Shown here in pieces: positions 1-12,600 of a DNA stretch of 58,011 nt (its first letter is position 1; the number at the start of each line of letters is the position of its first letter). The notes beneath the pieces are model-generated. The model had not been told where the DNA came from and made no database searches. It saw nothing but the letters and a program-made list of their open reading frames with translations. The stretch covers positions 1-58,011 of the forward strand of contig JAJRXM010000079.1 in the NCBI GenBank assembly GCA_024276275.1, read 5' to 3'. A program made the translations under genes and the position numbers. This DNA is from Candidatus Zixiibacteriota bacterium (GTDB lineage: Bacteria; Zixibacteria; MSB-5A5; GN15; FEB-12).

Positions 1-431
1 AAGAAGCGTATAATAATTATAATTGGGATAACAAAGAATTCACTAAACCGTCAAAACTAATTCTGACGCTTACCCCTAAACAGGAAAGCTGGTCTGCTGT
101 ATTTGCTGACGGCGACACAGCTATTTATCGAATTCTTCGGGTCGGCAAAACATATAAAGCTGAAGCAGACTACCGTCTTATAGTTTCAGTCGGGAAACCC
201 TCGGTTGTGACGGTCAAACTAAACGGCAAAGAAGTTGACTTGCGTGACAAAGAATCCAAAAGAATTACCAAAGTGCTGATTAACCAGATTAACATAGATG
301 ACTTTCTGCAAACTGAACAGAGTAAGACTCCAAAAAAGTCTACCGAAAAAGAGTTATCCAAAAATAGTAAACCGACTTCATCTGTTAATTCAGATGATTC
401 TTCGGATTTAGATAATAGTGAAACAAACTAA
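1..431 (+). CDS. RodZ-like C-terminal domain (DUF4115), partial at 5' end
   Basis: The frame is open from base 3 to the TAA at 429-431, so the gene begins outside the window. The first ~95 residues show the beta-strand pattern of the RodZ C-terminal domain: a hydrophobic LILTLTP strand, an ESWSAVFADGD segment like the family's (D)SWV.V.DG motif, LRVGKTYKAEA, then VTVKLNGKEVDL. The last ~50 residues are a Ser/Asp/Lys-rich low-complexity tail. In RodZ this domain is periplasmic and follows an N-terminal helix-turn-helix and one membrane helix, which would lie upstream of the window. RodZ links MreB to the cell-wall elongation machinery. Family membership is inferred from pattern only; any DUF4115 helix-turn-helix protein would look the same here. 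Confidence 0.6.
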   Translation, partial: EAYNNYNWDNKEFTKPSKLILTLTPKQESWSAVFADGDTAIYRILRVGKTYKAEADYRLIVSVGKPSVVTVKLNGKEVDLRDKESKRITKVLINQINIDDFLQTEQSKTPKKSTEKELSKNSKPTSSVNSDDSSDLDNSETN

Positions 432-448
432 TAACAAAGGTTTTTATC

Positions 449-1003
449 GTGAGTGTTAAAAATTTAGTTGCGAGTTTAAAAATACGGCAATTAAGGAAAC
501 AAATGGAACCGCAGGACTTTGTTTTCCCTGATGCGGTACAAAACCCAAAACATATCCTTGTTTGTCTGCCGAGTGGATTAAGGGAACTTACCTTAGTAAA
601 ACAGTTCTTACCTACTATTACCGAGCTATTTAAACCGGCTGATATAGTTCTGCTTAGTATGCCGGGCATTAAAGTTACCGATATTTTCCCTCGTAAAGGA
701 TTTCAAATATTATCACCGTCAACCGGCCAACTCAGCTGGTCCGGGTTAGCAAAAAAAACTTATATAGATGAATTAAAAGAGTTAAAATTTGATTTAGTTT
801 TAGACCTAAACCTACAGACATCAAGTTTCACCTCTTCAGTGTTATTAAACTTCCCCGAAGCTCTCCGTATCGGACGAGGAAATCATCGAGGAAACCCATT
901 TTATAACTTAGAGATTAAAACCAAATACTTACGCGATGAACGGAATATTTATCGTTCTATACTTGATACAATCAGTATAATGAAAAATCAGCAGGTAGCG
1001 TAA
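449..1003 (+). CDS. GT9/heptosyltransferase-like N-terminal domain protein
   Basis: A 184-residue protein starting at GTG 449 behind AAAGG, 17 bases after the RodZ-like stop. Residues ~32-150 follow the first Rossmann half of ADP-heptose-type (GT9) glycosyltransferases: a hydrophobic strand (KHILVCLPSG), a block on competing positions (ADIVLLSMPG), and an FDLVLDLN strand followed by a helix and ALRIGRG. The C-terminal sugar-nucleotide-binding half (about 150 residues) is absent, so catalysis is doubtful. No frameshift continuation is visible, because the next gene, smc, starts 29 bases downstream with its own ribosome-binding site. It may be a divergent stand-alone protein co-transcribed with the cell-division and chromosome genes. 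Confidence 0.5.
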   Translation: MSVKNLVASLKIRQLRKQMEPQDFVFPDAVQNPKHILVCLPSGLRELTLVKQFLPTITELFKPADIVLLSMPGIKVTDIFPRKGFQILSPSTGQLSWSGLAKKTYIDELKELKFDLVLDLNLQTSSFTSSVLLNFPEALRIGRGNHRGNPFYNLEIKTKYLRDERNIYRSILDTISIMKNQQVA

Positions 1004-1032
1004 GTAGATGGATGGAATAGTTCGGAGGAATT

Positions 1033-4000
1033 GTGAATTTAAAGAAAATTGAAATTTTAGGATTTAAGTCATTTGCAAATAAAACAGTAATTGATTTTTC
1101 TAAAGGAATGACCGCTATTGTCGGTCCAAACGGATGCGGCAAAACAAATATCTTAGATGCTCTCCGTTGGGTTTTAGGTGAGCAGAAAGTAAGTATGCTT
1201 CGCGGCAGCAAGATGGAAGAAGTCATTTTCAACGGTACCCGTGAAATGAAACCGCTCGGCATGTCTGAAGTAACATTGACCGTCAATAATGACCGCGGAG
1301 TTTTACCGACTGAATACACCGAAGTACAGATAACCCGTCGCCTGTTTAGAAGCGGCGAATCAGAGTACCTGATAAACAAAGTTCCCTGCCGTTTAAAAGA
1401 TATAAACAATCTCTTTTTTGATACAGGTATGGGAGCTCACTCCTACTCTGTTATACAGCAGGATATGATTGAGGCTGTAATTTCTGACAAAGCTGAAGAA
1501 CGCAGGTTCCTGTTTGAAGAAGCTGCAGGTATAACTAAATACAAACAACGGAAAAAAGCTGCACTCAGAAAACTTGAAGCAACCGAAAATGATTTCTTAC
1601 GACTAAACGATATTTATTCTGAAGTACAAACACAAGTCAGGTCTTTAAAACGTCAGCAGAGCAAAGCCGAAAGACATCAAAAAATTTCGAGCGAGATTAA
1701 AAACTGGGAACTATTCCTCTCTTCTACCCGCATCAAAGAAATCGAACAGGAACGCCGTGAGATAAAAGCTGAACATGATATGATGTCTGATAAAATCGCA
1801 GCATCAGAAACCACTATCAATAAATTATCATCAGAACTCGAAGTAGAACGAAAAGAACAAATTGATTTAGAACAGATGATCACAAAAGTCGGAAATGAGA
1901 TGTATGAAGCTACAGAAGAAGCTCATACTTACGAAACCGATATTACAATCCTGCGTGAGAAGAAAATAAACGCCCAAGAGTTAATAGAACGAAATCAAAG
2001 AGATATTGAAGCACATAAAATTAGACTGCAGATGCTTTCTGACCAAAAAATAGAGAACGAACAAAACCTTCTCAAGCATCTGGAGGAAAACGAACGTCTC
2101 ACAGAAGAACTTACTAAAGCACGTACTGAACAGACTGAAGCAGACCAAATGTTGCTTTCGGCTCGTACCGGCAAAGAAGATCATAATAAAAAAATGATTG
2201 AGCTTGAAGGAAAACTCTCCTCAGGTAAAACCGAAGATACAAACTTAACGAAACAACAAAATGACCTTAATGAAGAAGTAACAAAACATTCTGCCGATTT
2301 AGAAAAAGACAGTACGTCAAAAGAACAGTTATTAGTCGAACGAAACAACAAACGTGACAGAAAAGATGAGATACACCGCCAAAAAGAATCAACCGAAATG
2401 AACTTACTCAAAAAACCGCATTACTTGAAGAGTTGATAGAAAAAAACGAACTGTTAAATTCTGAGATGGCAAACATCAATGCCTCTATCGAGGCAAGTCA
2501 AGCCAGGAAAACTCTTTTGGAAGAGATGATTTTACACTATGAAGGATACGAATCCGGTGTTAAATCAGTAATGGAGTTCAAAAACAGGTGGCCTGGGATT
2601 TACGGTACTGTCGCCGAAAAGTTTGTACCGTCGGACGGTATGGAAGCAGCAGTTGAAGCTGCTCTGAGTGAAATAGCAAAGTTTATCATCTGTGACAATC
2701 GAGATTCCGCAAAAGCTATTATTTCTTATCTCAAAGATGAAAATAAGGGAAAAGTCGGTATATTAGTTCCTGACTCAGGAACTATAAATCCTGTTGTGAA
2801 AAGACCTGAACTGACAAACGAAGAATTTGTCGGATGGATGGATAGTTTTGTAAACACAGACGAACATCTTACTCCTCTTATGCAGGCAGTTCTTTCTCGT
2901 ACGGCTGTTTTCAAAAGTGGATTTTCCCCCGATGCAATTTTAGAACGTCTCCCCTATGGCTTCACGGCTGTTTCTACTTCAGGTGAGCTGTACAGCAAAA
3001 ATATTATTTCCGGCGGCTCTACTGACGAATCTTTCCCACTTTTCCGCAGACAGGAAAAAGTTGATGAACAAGACTCACTGATTGAAAATTTCAAAAAAGA
3101 ACTTGAAACAAAACTAGAAGACAAAAATAAAACAAATGCCGATATTGCTTCTACTAGAGCCGACCTCGGAACTTTGTCTGACAAAATTGAAACCTTAACA
3201 GAAGAGTTCAATCAGGCACAAGAAGAATTCAACGAAGTAGAATATCAACTAAGAACGGTTGATTCAGAGATAATTCGTCTGGAAAAAACCATCAGCAATC
3301 TAAATGAAAAAATCGGTGCTATTAAACATAGACAATATTCTCTGAGTCTCGATTTTAATCAATTGGCAGACCAAAAAGAAACTTTGGTCACATCTATTTC
3401 TTTAAGTTCAGAACAACTGTCAGAGTTAGAGACCAAGGCTAACAACGCTCTTACGAATGTCTCTCAGCTACAAATCAAACTGGTCGAATGCCGTTCACTT
3501 ATCGACCAAACTGAAAGCAAGAATAAACATGTAAGCGAGTTGACCGTTGAACTTGAAAATTTAATTGAGCGTAAAACAGAAGAAATTGAACAAGCTACCG
3601 GCACTATAGACAGCTCAAAAGAAAAATCGGTATCACTAGAAGAATCTCTCAGAGTTGCCTTTAATCAAAGACAGGAATTAACGAAGCAACAAAGTGAACT
3701 TCGGGAAAAACAGAATTCTATTATAGAAAGAGCATCTGAAAAAGAAAAACAACTTCGTGAGACCCGTTCAGAAAAAGAAGCTATAAATAACAGCAGTCAT
3801 CAAATCGATATCCGCCTGAATACTCTTGAGTCTGAGTCCAATACTATTGCTGAACGTATCAACGAAGAATATGCACTTGACATTCGCACTGTTGAGCAAA
3901 CAACCCCGATAAAACTTTAGAGCCAAAAGAGGCAGCAAAACATTTATTTGAACTCAAAGAGCAAATTAAAAAATTCGGAGCAGTCAATTTATTAGCATTG

Positions 4001-4843
4001 GAAGAATATAAAACAGCTAGTGAACGCGAAAAATTCTTATGTGAACAACTCGGTGATTTATCGACCGCTAAAAAAGATTTGAATGACACAATCTCCAGAA
4101 TAAACAAAACAGCAAAAGAATTGTTTGAGAAAACATTTGCGCAGGTAAAAATTAATTTCCGAAATCTCTTTACCCAATTATTCACCGGTGGTGAAGCAGA
4201 CATATTCTTAACTGACCCGGATAATCCACTTGAATCTAACATCGATATTATTGCCAGACCTAGAGGGAAAAAGCTCATTTCAATTACTATGATGTCGGGT
4301 GGCGAAAGAGCATTAACAGCTATTTCTCTACTCTTCTCCCTTTACATGGTTAAGCCGTCACCGTTCTGTATTTTGGATGAAATCGATGCACCGTTAGATG
4401 ATGCTAACTGTCGCAGGTTCTTAAAAATTATCCATACTTTCTCAAAACAGACTCAGTTTATTCTGATTACTCATAATAAAATTACTATGGAAGCCTCTCA
4501 TAATCTCTATGGTGTAACTATGGAACAATTCGGCGTCTCTAAGCTTGTCGGTGTGAAGTTCTCTGAATTTGAACCTGAAGATTCAAAGGATAGCGGATTA
4601 ATTATCGAGAAAGAAGAATTAGAAATCGAAGAAATCGACATGATAAACCAATTCATACCTGAACCTGAAGAAAACAACGGTCATGAACCGGTTGTAATCG
4701 AAGAAGAAGAAACTACAGAAACGGAAAACAAAGCCCCTGAAGATATTCCAAAATCAATAGATGAACTGCCGGAAAAAGTCATTGAACGATTAAATGAAAC
4801 GGTATCTACTCCTGTAGAAGATTTGAAAGACAACGAAGAATAG
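1033..4843 (+). CDS. smc: Chromosome segregation protein SMC (two frameshifts)
   Basis: A condensin ATPase that compacts and segregates chromosomes. Start is GTG 1033 behind GGAGG. The Walker A motif GPNGCGKT is at residues 31-38, followed by a long coiled coil, a hinge encoded around 2540-3010, a second coiled coil, then the ABC signature (MMSGGERAL, near 4290) and Walker B (FCILDEIDAPLDD, near 4370). The reading frame is broken twice. At 2410-2415 a run of six A must be seven, and at ~3896-3899 a run of four C must be five, to keep the protein open. The pieces are 1033-2436, 2433-3920 and the third frame up to 4843. Restored, the product is ~1270 residues, near the usual 1150-1200 plus an unusual Glu-rich tail (~90 residues) after the ATPase head. 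Both breaks look like consensus errors, since SMC is rarely lost. Confidence 0.93.
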
Positions 4844-4845
4844 AA

Positions 4846-5757
4846 ATGGCATTTTTTGACAAATTAAAAAAGTCCTTATCAAAAACAAAAGAAAATATAT
4901 TTGGTAAAATTTCCGATGTTGTAAGACGCAGAAAAATTGATGAAGATTTACTTGAAGAAATAGAAGAGATTTTAATCGGAGCCGATGTAGGTGTTCAAGC
5001 AACTATGCGATTGATTGATACTCTGCGGATAAACGCAAAAGAAAAAAAACTTACTGAAGGTGAAGATTTAATAAACCTGCTTAAAGATGAAATTGCTTTA
5101 ATACTTTCCAGAGAAGATTCTACCCTTTTTCCTGAAACTAATTCCAAACCGGTCATCTGGCTTATAATCGGTGTAAACGGTGTCGGTAAAACAACAACAA
5201 TCGGAAAACTTGCTACCAAACTTTCATCCGAAGGGAAAAAAGTCATGATAGCTGCCTGCGATACTTTTCGGGCTGCCGCTATCGACCAAATTGCTATATG
5301 GGCTGAACGGAGCAATGTTGATATAATTAAAACCGAAGTAGGCTCTGACCCCGCATCGGTTGCATTTGATGCTGCCTCATCAGCAAAAGCCCGTGATGTT
5401 GATATTCTCTTAATAGATACAGCCGGACGACTTCACACAAAATCACATCTTATGGATGAATTAAAAAAGATTCGACGGGTAGTAGAAAAAGCAGTACCGG
5501 AAGCTTCCATTTATTCAAAACTAATCATAGATAGTTCCACCGGTCAAAATGCTATCCCTCAGGTAAAAGTATTTTCTGAGGCAGTCGGATGTGACGGCAT
5601 AATAGTTACGAAACTAGACGGAACCGCTAAAGGCGGTGTTATGATAGCTGTAGCAGAAGAACTGGGCGTACCTGTTGATTATATTGGTATCGGTGAGGGT
5701 ATTGATGACTTACAGCGATTTAACTCTAAAGAATTTTCTGAAGCATTATTCAGCTAA
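4846..5757 (+). CDS. ftsY: Signal recognition particle receptor FtsY
   Basis: The GTPase receptor that docks SRP-ribosome complexes at the inner membrane. It has 303 residues: a short N helical domain (residues ~1-90) and a G domain with G1 GVNGVGKTT (109-117), the DTFRAAA motif, DTAGR (191-195) and TKLDGTAKGG (~255). It lacks the long acidic A domain of E. coli FtsY, as in many non-proteobacteria. ATG 4846 follows the smc stop by 2 bases, so the two are probably translationally coupled. The smc-ftsY pairing is common in Gram-positives and several candidate phyla. Confidence 0.95.
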   Translation: MAFFDKLKKSLSKTKENIFGKISDVVRRRKIDEDLLEEIEEILIGADVGVQATMRLIDTLRINAKEKKLTEGEDLINLLKDEIALILSREDSTLFPETNSKPVIWLIIGVNGVGKTTTIGKLATKLSSEGKKVMIAACDTFRAAAIDQIAIWAERSNVDIIKTEVGSDPASVAFDAASSAKARDVDILLIDTAGRLHTKSHLMDELKKIRRVVEKAVPEASIYSKLIIDSSTGQNAIPQVKVFSEAVGCDGIIVTKLDGTAKGGVMIAVAEELGVPVDYIGIGEGIDDLQRFNSKEFSEALFS

Positions 5758-6155
5758 TGGACTACATATCTATTAAAACAGAAGCTCGAGATGTATTAAT
5801 AGACATAACCGATATTGTATCCCAATTCGTTTCTGACACAGACATTCAAAATGGAGTCGTGTATTGTTTTATCCCACACACTACTGCGGCAATTACTATC
5901 AATGAAAATGCCGACCCTGATGTTAAGCGTGATTTGCTTTATAAATTAAAAAAAGAGATTCCACAACAAGACGGCTATCATCATGCTGAAGGAAATTCTG
6001 ACTCACACCTAAAAGCATCCCTTTTTGGTTTTTCTGAACAAATTCTGATTGAAAACGGTCGTTTAGTATTAGGACAATGGCAGGGAATTTATTTTTGTGA
6101 GTTTGACGGTCCGAGAGATAGAAAGCTTATACTGAAAGTTCAGTCGTTTGATTAA
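5757..6155 (+). CDS. YjbQ/UPF0047 family protein (secondary thiamine-phosphate synthase type)
   Basis: A 132-residue YjbQ-family protein. The ATG overlaps the ftsY stop (TAATG). Conserved family features are visible: the IPHTTAAITINENAD segment with its His, the YHHAEGNSDSHLKAS histidine-rich loop, and the ending GRLVLGQWQGIYFCEFDGPRDRKL. Some members have weak thiamine-phosphate synthase activity in E. coli complementation, but the physiological role is not established. It probably forms a trimer with a metal site made of the conserved histidines (family knowledge). Confidence 0.88.
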   Translation: MDYISIKTEARDVLIDITDIVSQFVSDTDIQNGVVYCFIPHTTAAITINENADPDVKRDLLYKLKKEIPQQDGYHHAEGNSDSHLKASLFGFSEQILIENGRLVLGQWQGIYFCEFDGPRDRKLILKVQSFD

Positions 6156-6618
6156 GATTAAAATCATAGCTATCGGTAAAGATAAAGACAAGTGGGTCAC
6201 AAGCGGACAGGAGCATTATGAAAAACTTCTGTCAAGATTTGCCAAACTTGAGTCAATTCATATCCCCTCTCCTAAACTCTCATCATCGTTTTCACCTTTA
6301 GAAATCAAAAGAAAAGAAGCAGAGCTGTTTGAGAAACAAATCAAATCTGAAAGTTTTATTGCTTTATCAGACAGCGGAAAACAATTTGACTCGATTAAAT
6401 TTTCTAAAAAACTTGAAACGCTTATTTCACATTCTTCGGGGCAGCTTCTGTTTCTTATAGGCGGAGCCTACGGGATTGATGACAGCTTACTCACTAGAGC
6501 AACTTTAAAGCTCTCCCTCTCCCCTCTTACTTTTTCACATCAATTAGTACGGTTGGTTTTATTTGAACAGCTTTACCGTGCATTTTCAATCTTACATAAC
6601 ACCGATTATCATAAATAA
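6148..6618 (+). CDS. rlmH: 23S rRNA pseudouridine-1915 N3-methyltransferase RlmH
   Basis: A SPOUT-class methyltransferase that methylates the pseudouridine at position 1915 of 23S rRNA on the assembled ribosome. It has 156 residues (typical length ~155-160). The SAM-binding knot is visible as LLFLIGGAYGID, followed by LSLSPLTFSHQLVRLVLFEQLYRAF and the C-terminal NTDYHK, which matches the family's ...PYHK ending. Start is TTG 6148, overlapping the yjbQ stop by 8 bases. No closer ATG exists and residues from MIKIKIIAIGK are conserved. It is the last gene of the smc-ftsY-yjbQ-rlmH run and is followed by a terminator. Confidence 0.93.
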   Translation: MIKIKIIAIGKDKDKWVTSGQEHYEKLLSRFAKLESIHIPSPKLSSSFSPLEIKRKEAELFEKQIKSESFIALSDSGKQFDSIKFSKKLETLISHSSGQLLFLIGGAYGIDDSLLTRATLKLSLSPLTFSHQLVRLVLFEQLYRAFSILHNTDYHK

Positions 6619-6653
6619 AAAAACAGCCGTTACAAATTGTAACGACTGTTTTG
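6619..6653. terminator. Bidirectional terminator between rlmH and the giant surface-protein gene
   Basis: Inverted repeat AAAACAGCCGTTACA-AAT-TGTAACGACTGTTTT with one mismatch. A-rich and T-rich flanks allow it to stop transcription from both converging genes. Confidence 0.7.
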
Positions 6654-6680
6654 AGGAAAGATAAGAGATGGGTTATTTTT

Positions 6681-9600
6681 TTATTTCAATAGAATCATCT
6701 TTTTAGTGTCAGAGAATTCACCTGCTTCAAGTCGGTAGAGATACATTCCGGAAGCTACTTGAGAACCTGACTGGCTGTTACCGTCCCATTCAATAGAGAC
6801 CACACCTGCTTCATCGTTACCGGTAAATGAACGAACCAGGCTACCCTTGATATTGAAAACTGATAATCTCCATTCAGCTGCTTGAGGTAAAGTAAGCTGA
6901 ATAGTAGTAGACGGGTTGAACGGATTTGGATAGTTCTGACTGAGTGAGAATCCTTTTGGAATCTGACTGAGTTTTGATAGTACTTTATAAGGTCTTCCCT
7001 GATAATCAACTGCTTCGACTTCAGAAAGAGCTATCTCGCCTTCTCCGTCAAATGATATATTAACTATTGAATTCTTACCTGAGACGATTGAATTGTCGCC
7101 CAAATCAAACAGTAGAATTCTAAGTTGATTATCAACGACATCATACATCACCTGCATATCCGAAGTTGCATCTGATGAAGTCACTTCATTTATCATGATA
7201 TCGCTTTCCAAATTATATACTAACAGCATTCCGCCAATACTTGAAACCGCATTTGTAGTAACAGCAATTTCAGATGATGTCCGAACATTTTGCAGTATTA
7301 ATTCTTCAGTATAAGGAACAAGCTTTGGAATCGGATCAGCATCACCGACAATTATACGAATCATTAGCACTAAATCAGCAACAGAGAGTGTCAGACCGTC
7401 AGCATTTACATCCGAAGCAGCAATTTGACCCGGTACATTTATAGTAAAGACACCAAGTCCATATATAAAGTAGTTCGAATAAAGCACAGCATCACCAATT
7501 TCATAAGCGATATTGTTTAAGTTTATATCTCCACGAGCATCAATAGAGTCAGGATGAATTACTTTAATACCACCGTTGATAAAGTCAACACAACGTACCG
7601 GAGCCGATGATGCCCCTGCCATACACTGATCATGCGCACCCATACCAAACGGTCTGGATGTTTCAGGGAATAAAACATCATCTGATTCATCCCATAAAAG
7701 TATATTTTCTGAGTTAAAGATTCGTGATTCAAGATATAGAATTGATCCCAATGTATTTGAGAACGTATTATCACCACAGTCATACCATGCAAATTCTATC
7801 GGTAAGAATAAGTCACCCAGATTTTGGTTGTTGGCAACCAAGACATTCATAGATACCAATGCACCGTTAGGCTCAAGTGAGGATGTAGGCGGATGTGCCG
7901 GTCCATTACTAAGATCGGCCAAACCGACAATTCGAACTATTCCGGACGGACAATTGGCACCACAACCTTCAGAGCCTAGCCTAAAGGTAAAATACTCCCA
8001 GCCTTCAATAGCAGTACCGGCAATAGTAGCAGAATTAAATGTCATAACCGAGGCATCAAAGCTTATAAGAACATCAAAACCGCCTATGATAGTATTTGTT
8101 TCAATATTTAACAGAACCTCATGCTGAACACCTACAGGAACTTGGTCGCCCCCATCAATTGTAAGGCGGACACAAACATCACAGTCTGCTTTTTCAACGA
8201 TATCAACATAGAAAGTATCTGTAACAATACTACATCCATCAGAAGCCTCGAAGCAGAACATATACAGTCCGGCTGTATCAGGGACAAATGTGACAACACC
8301 GGTATCAGAGAATACTCTATTATATGTACCGACCCCACAAACCATATCCATAGAGGTTATCTGAATAGCATCTTGCGCAAAAATTCCGTCAATAGACAAT
8401 GTATTAGTATCACTTGGACACCATATGAAAGTCTGTAATGAAGGAAGATTTAATATAGGTCTGATATTTTCAGAAACTTTAAGAGTCGTATACGATGTAT
8501 CAGCACCGCAATCATTAGAAGCTATTATTTCTATTTCATATATTCCTGCCGTGTCAACATCAACACAGACAACACCGGCTGAAAATGTACCGGAAGGGTT
8601 AACTGTTACCTGAATTCCGGTTCCGCTAGTTTGTACATCAAAACAGAATGATGTAGGGTCTGCGAGACATAATAGCGTATCAATAGTTTCCGGTGAACTT
8701 ACAGTCGGTAACTGTGACATGGATGTTGTAATTTGGAAATTACATGTATCCGCTCCGCACATAGCATCTGTGATAATTGTTATATTTTGTAGCCCGGCTT
8801 GATGAACATAGAGTGAAAGAATACCACTCGCAAAGTCATAACTTGCGTTTGCAGGATTACCGTTATTTAAGATTGTAAGATTTGCATCAACAGGGGTAAT
8901 CGGTATAAGTACTCGAACCGAGTCAGGTCCACAAAGGTTAGCAAACTGATCTTGCGGACATATTATTGCAGCTGTAGCCCCTTGAATAAGATTGATATTC
9001 GCAACAGCAGTACTTGTTTCACCACAGGCATCAGTAGCTGTTAAGACAATCGAAGTTTGTCCAAATGCAATCGGTAGGACACAAACAAAGTTACCGTTTA
9101 CTACACCTATTGACGATGTAACACTCACTAGGTTTGTATCAATATCCAGTGCTTCAAAAGGTATACAGATAGAGTCAATAGCACAAACCGTAATAGTTGT
9201 ATCTTGTGCCGTTACAACCGGTGCTGTATTAAATCGAGCATCTACAGTAAAGCTGCATACATCCATACCGCAGGCACCTGAAGCAGCTAAATCAATTTTA
9301 TATGAACCTGCTGTATCTATCGGTAGTACTATTTGGTTATTACTAATATAAGCAGGTAAAGAAACTATGATATTTTCTACCGAAGTAGAAGATGAATAGT
9401 CAAAATACAATGTATCTGCTCCACAGAGTAATGTATCTAAGTTACTCGGACAAGTTATAGTAACATCAATTTTATTATTTACTTCTACAGTAAACTCACA
9501 AATGATTTCATTACAGTCAGCGGTAGCAGTAAGTGAAACTGTATAGATACCTGCAGTATCGGCATAGAAGCTCAATAGTCCGTTTTGATATGTTCCGATA

Positions 9601-12600
9601 GAAGAAACTACTGAAAGAATTTCACCTGTTATATTAAGAGGTACAGAAATCGAATCAGCACTACAAATAGAATCGGCAACAATTACAGTCGGACATTCAA
9701 ACTGAACATATCCACCTACTTCGACTGTGACAGTAGAGGTATCAACTGTTACAAGTCCACATGAATCGGTTGCTGTTACTTCTATTAAGTACATACCAGA
9801 ACTGTCAGGAGTAAAACAAATTTGATCGTTCTCTACTGTATAAACACCTAATGATGTAGATACAGAGAGTAAATTATTATCTATATCAGCAATATTAACC
9901 TGAACATAAATTTCCGAACCGCCACAACTCATAAGAGTAGTATCTATTGCTGTTGTTGTGATAACAGGAGCAGAGTTAAAGAGAACCGTTACTGTTATTT
10001 CATCATAATCAGATGCACCGCAAGTATCATTTGCCGTTACACCGACAATATAAGTACCGGCTGTATCGACTCTAAAACTGAGTAATGAAAGAATCGGATC
10101 ATAACTGCCTCCGGATACTGTAACATCACCTAAGTTATTGTCAACATCGGTAATTCCCAGTGGCAGCGATATATCAGTCGGACCACAGACAGTCATAGAA
10201 GTATCCTGTGGAAGAATAACCAACGGAGGAGTATTACAGACGATAGTTACGGTAAAGCTATAATCATAAGAGCCACAAGCTGTAGTAGCTATAACCGTTA
10301 ATTTATTGGCTGAAGAACATTCGGCAAAGTAACAAACTTCAGAAGTTTGAGGGTTATACCATGCATTAATACCCGAAACTGTAACATCGGCACCTTCCGG
10401 TATTCCATAGACAGGGAAACAAAGTGTATCAAGCTCACAGACGAAAATTGTAGTATCTGTTTGACCCGAAAGCTGAATTCCTTGGTCTGTAATAACATGA
10501 ACATTAGATGTATCTACTATTATTACACCGCAACTATCTGTTATTGTTGCTATTATTTCATAGTTACCGGAATCATACGGTACAAAACATACTTGCCCGT
10601 TTTCGTAGGTTCCTCTATTTAAACTAACCGAAGCTAGATTATCATCTTGGATATCAAGAGGTAAACAGATTGCTTCCGGTTTACAGAGATATACTGTTGT
10701 GTCGGGCATCTGAGATACAGTAGGTATCTGATTACTTGTAATTGTTACATTTATTTCATCGTATGCTCTTAGCCCGCAAGTATCAACAACTTCAACAGCA
10801 AAGAAATAATCACCGTCTGCTGTCGGAGTAAAGCAAAGCTGCGAGGTTTGAGCATTATAAACAGCATCGCCGGTTATAATTAAAGAATCATAGTTAGAGA
10901 CTGAGCTTACATCAATACAGACTTCTGACAAATAACAGACGAATAGGTCTAAGTCACTGCCTAAATCTACAAACGGACCTTCACTAATAGATACTGTAAC
11001 TAAAACGGTATCAGAACTTCTGACTCCACATGAATCAGTTGCAGAAACTTCAATTTCATAAACACCGGAAGTATCAGCGTTAAAACAATACTGCTCGGTT
11101 GTCCAGTTGAAATATCCATTTGGAATTGAAGTATACGCTCTGTTGTTATCAGTAATGGTAACATCAAAACAAACCTCACCCGGTTCACAAAGCGAGACAG
11201 CAAAGTCCTGCCCGGCATCGACAATCGGTGCTTCATTCAGTTCAACAGTTATTACTGTCGTATCAACACCTACAGCACCGCAGGAATCGGTAGCAGTCGT
11301 TATAATTGTATATACTCCTGAGCTGTCAAGATCAAGACATACTTGGTCATTTTGAGCATCATACGTACCAAAGTTTACAGATACATCTTGCAGATTAAAA
11401 TCGAGATCATCGGCGTTTACCGCAAAACAAATTGGTTCGGCATCACATAAAGCAACTAAGAAATCATCTGCAGATGTTACATAAGGAGCACGATTGTTTT
11501 CGATGACAACAGGAACAGAACAAGTGTCAGCATGACCGCACTCATCTACAACTTCTATAACTACATCAAATGAATCAGACAGGTTGCCGATGACAGAAAC
11601 TATTTTATTTTCTATCGTAGCATTACCTGAAAGGATATTAAAAGTAAAAGGTTCAAATTCAGGGTCATTAGCATCAATACTAAAATTAAATGTATCAGTT
11701 TCACAAGTGAAGAATTTCAAGTCAGTAGGACAAACTATTTGCGGAGCTCTGTTAATCACAACAGTTATATTCACCGTATCATCACAGATAGGCGGTACAA
11801 AAGCATCCGGATAATCACCACAGGAATCCGTAACACAATACACAAATGTATAAGTAGCGGAATCAACATCGGCAGGAGGAAAAATAGTCTGACCGGTAGA
11901 ATCGGTTAATTGAGTAAATTTACCTATATCAGAAAACAGAGACAAAGTAATAGGGTCACCGTCAGGGTCGGTTGCTGAAACATCAAAAGTTATATCTTCA
12001 ACATTACAAAGATAGATAGTTGAATCAAACGGATTAAATATCGGTGGATTGTTGATACCGATAACATCTGTAATTAACGCAGTAACGGCTCCGCAATCAT
12101 CAGAGACAGAAACCGTAAAGAGATATGTTCCCGATGAATCAGGATTATAAGTAATAACTCCGGTCTGAGCATCAATAACACCTGTACCGGAGAGTAATTC
12201 ATAAGTTAGATTTTGGTTATCAACATCAGAAGCCAATACTGTGATTGTTCTGACAGCTCCCGGCTCACAATAGTTTTGAGCAAAGTTCTGGTCAATTATA
12301 ACAGGTGTCTGATTAAAGTAAATTGACAAATTAAATGTCGACTCGCTTACAGCACCGCAAGAATCGGTACAACGGATAGTTACAGAAATATCTTCACTTT
12401 GTGAAGCATTATATTCCCAAAAACCGTTTACCAAGGTACCCTGGCCTGAAATAATTTCACAAGTTTCTAAGTTATTATCAGCATCAAATGATGTGTAAGG
12501 CAAGCTGATTAATTGAGGAGTATCACAGAACAAAAACGATGTATCCGCAGGAGTTTCTACTACAGGAGCAGCGTTAATATCTACAGTCACTAAAACTGTA

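Noticed and set aside
972-1409. 145-codon antisense ORF over the start of smc
   Set aside because: It is the mirror of the conserved SMC Walker A region and has no independent signals.
2407-2420. Programmed -1 frameshift in smc at the A6 run
   Set aside because: The frame-0 codons do not form a proper X-XXY-YYZ slippery heptamer, there is no evident stimulator, and three other genes show the same missing-base pattern. Consensus error is simpler.
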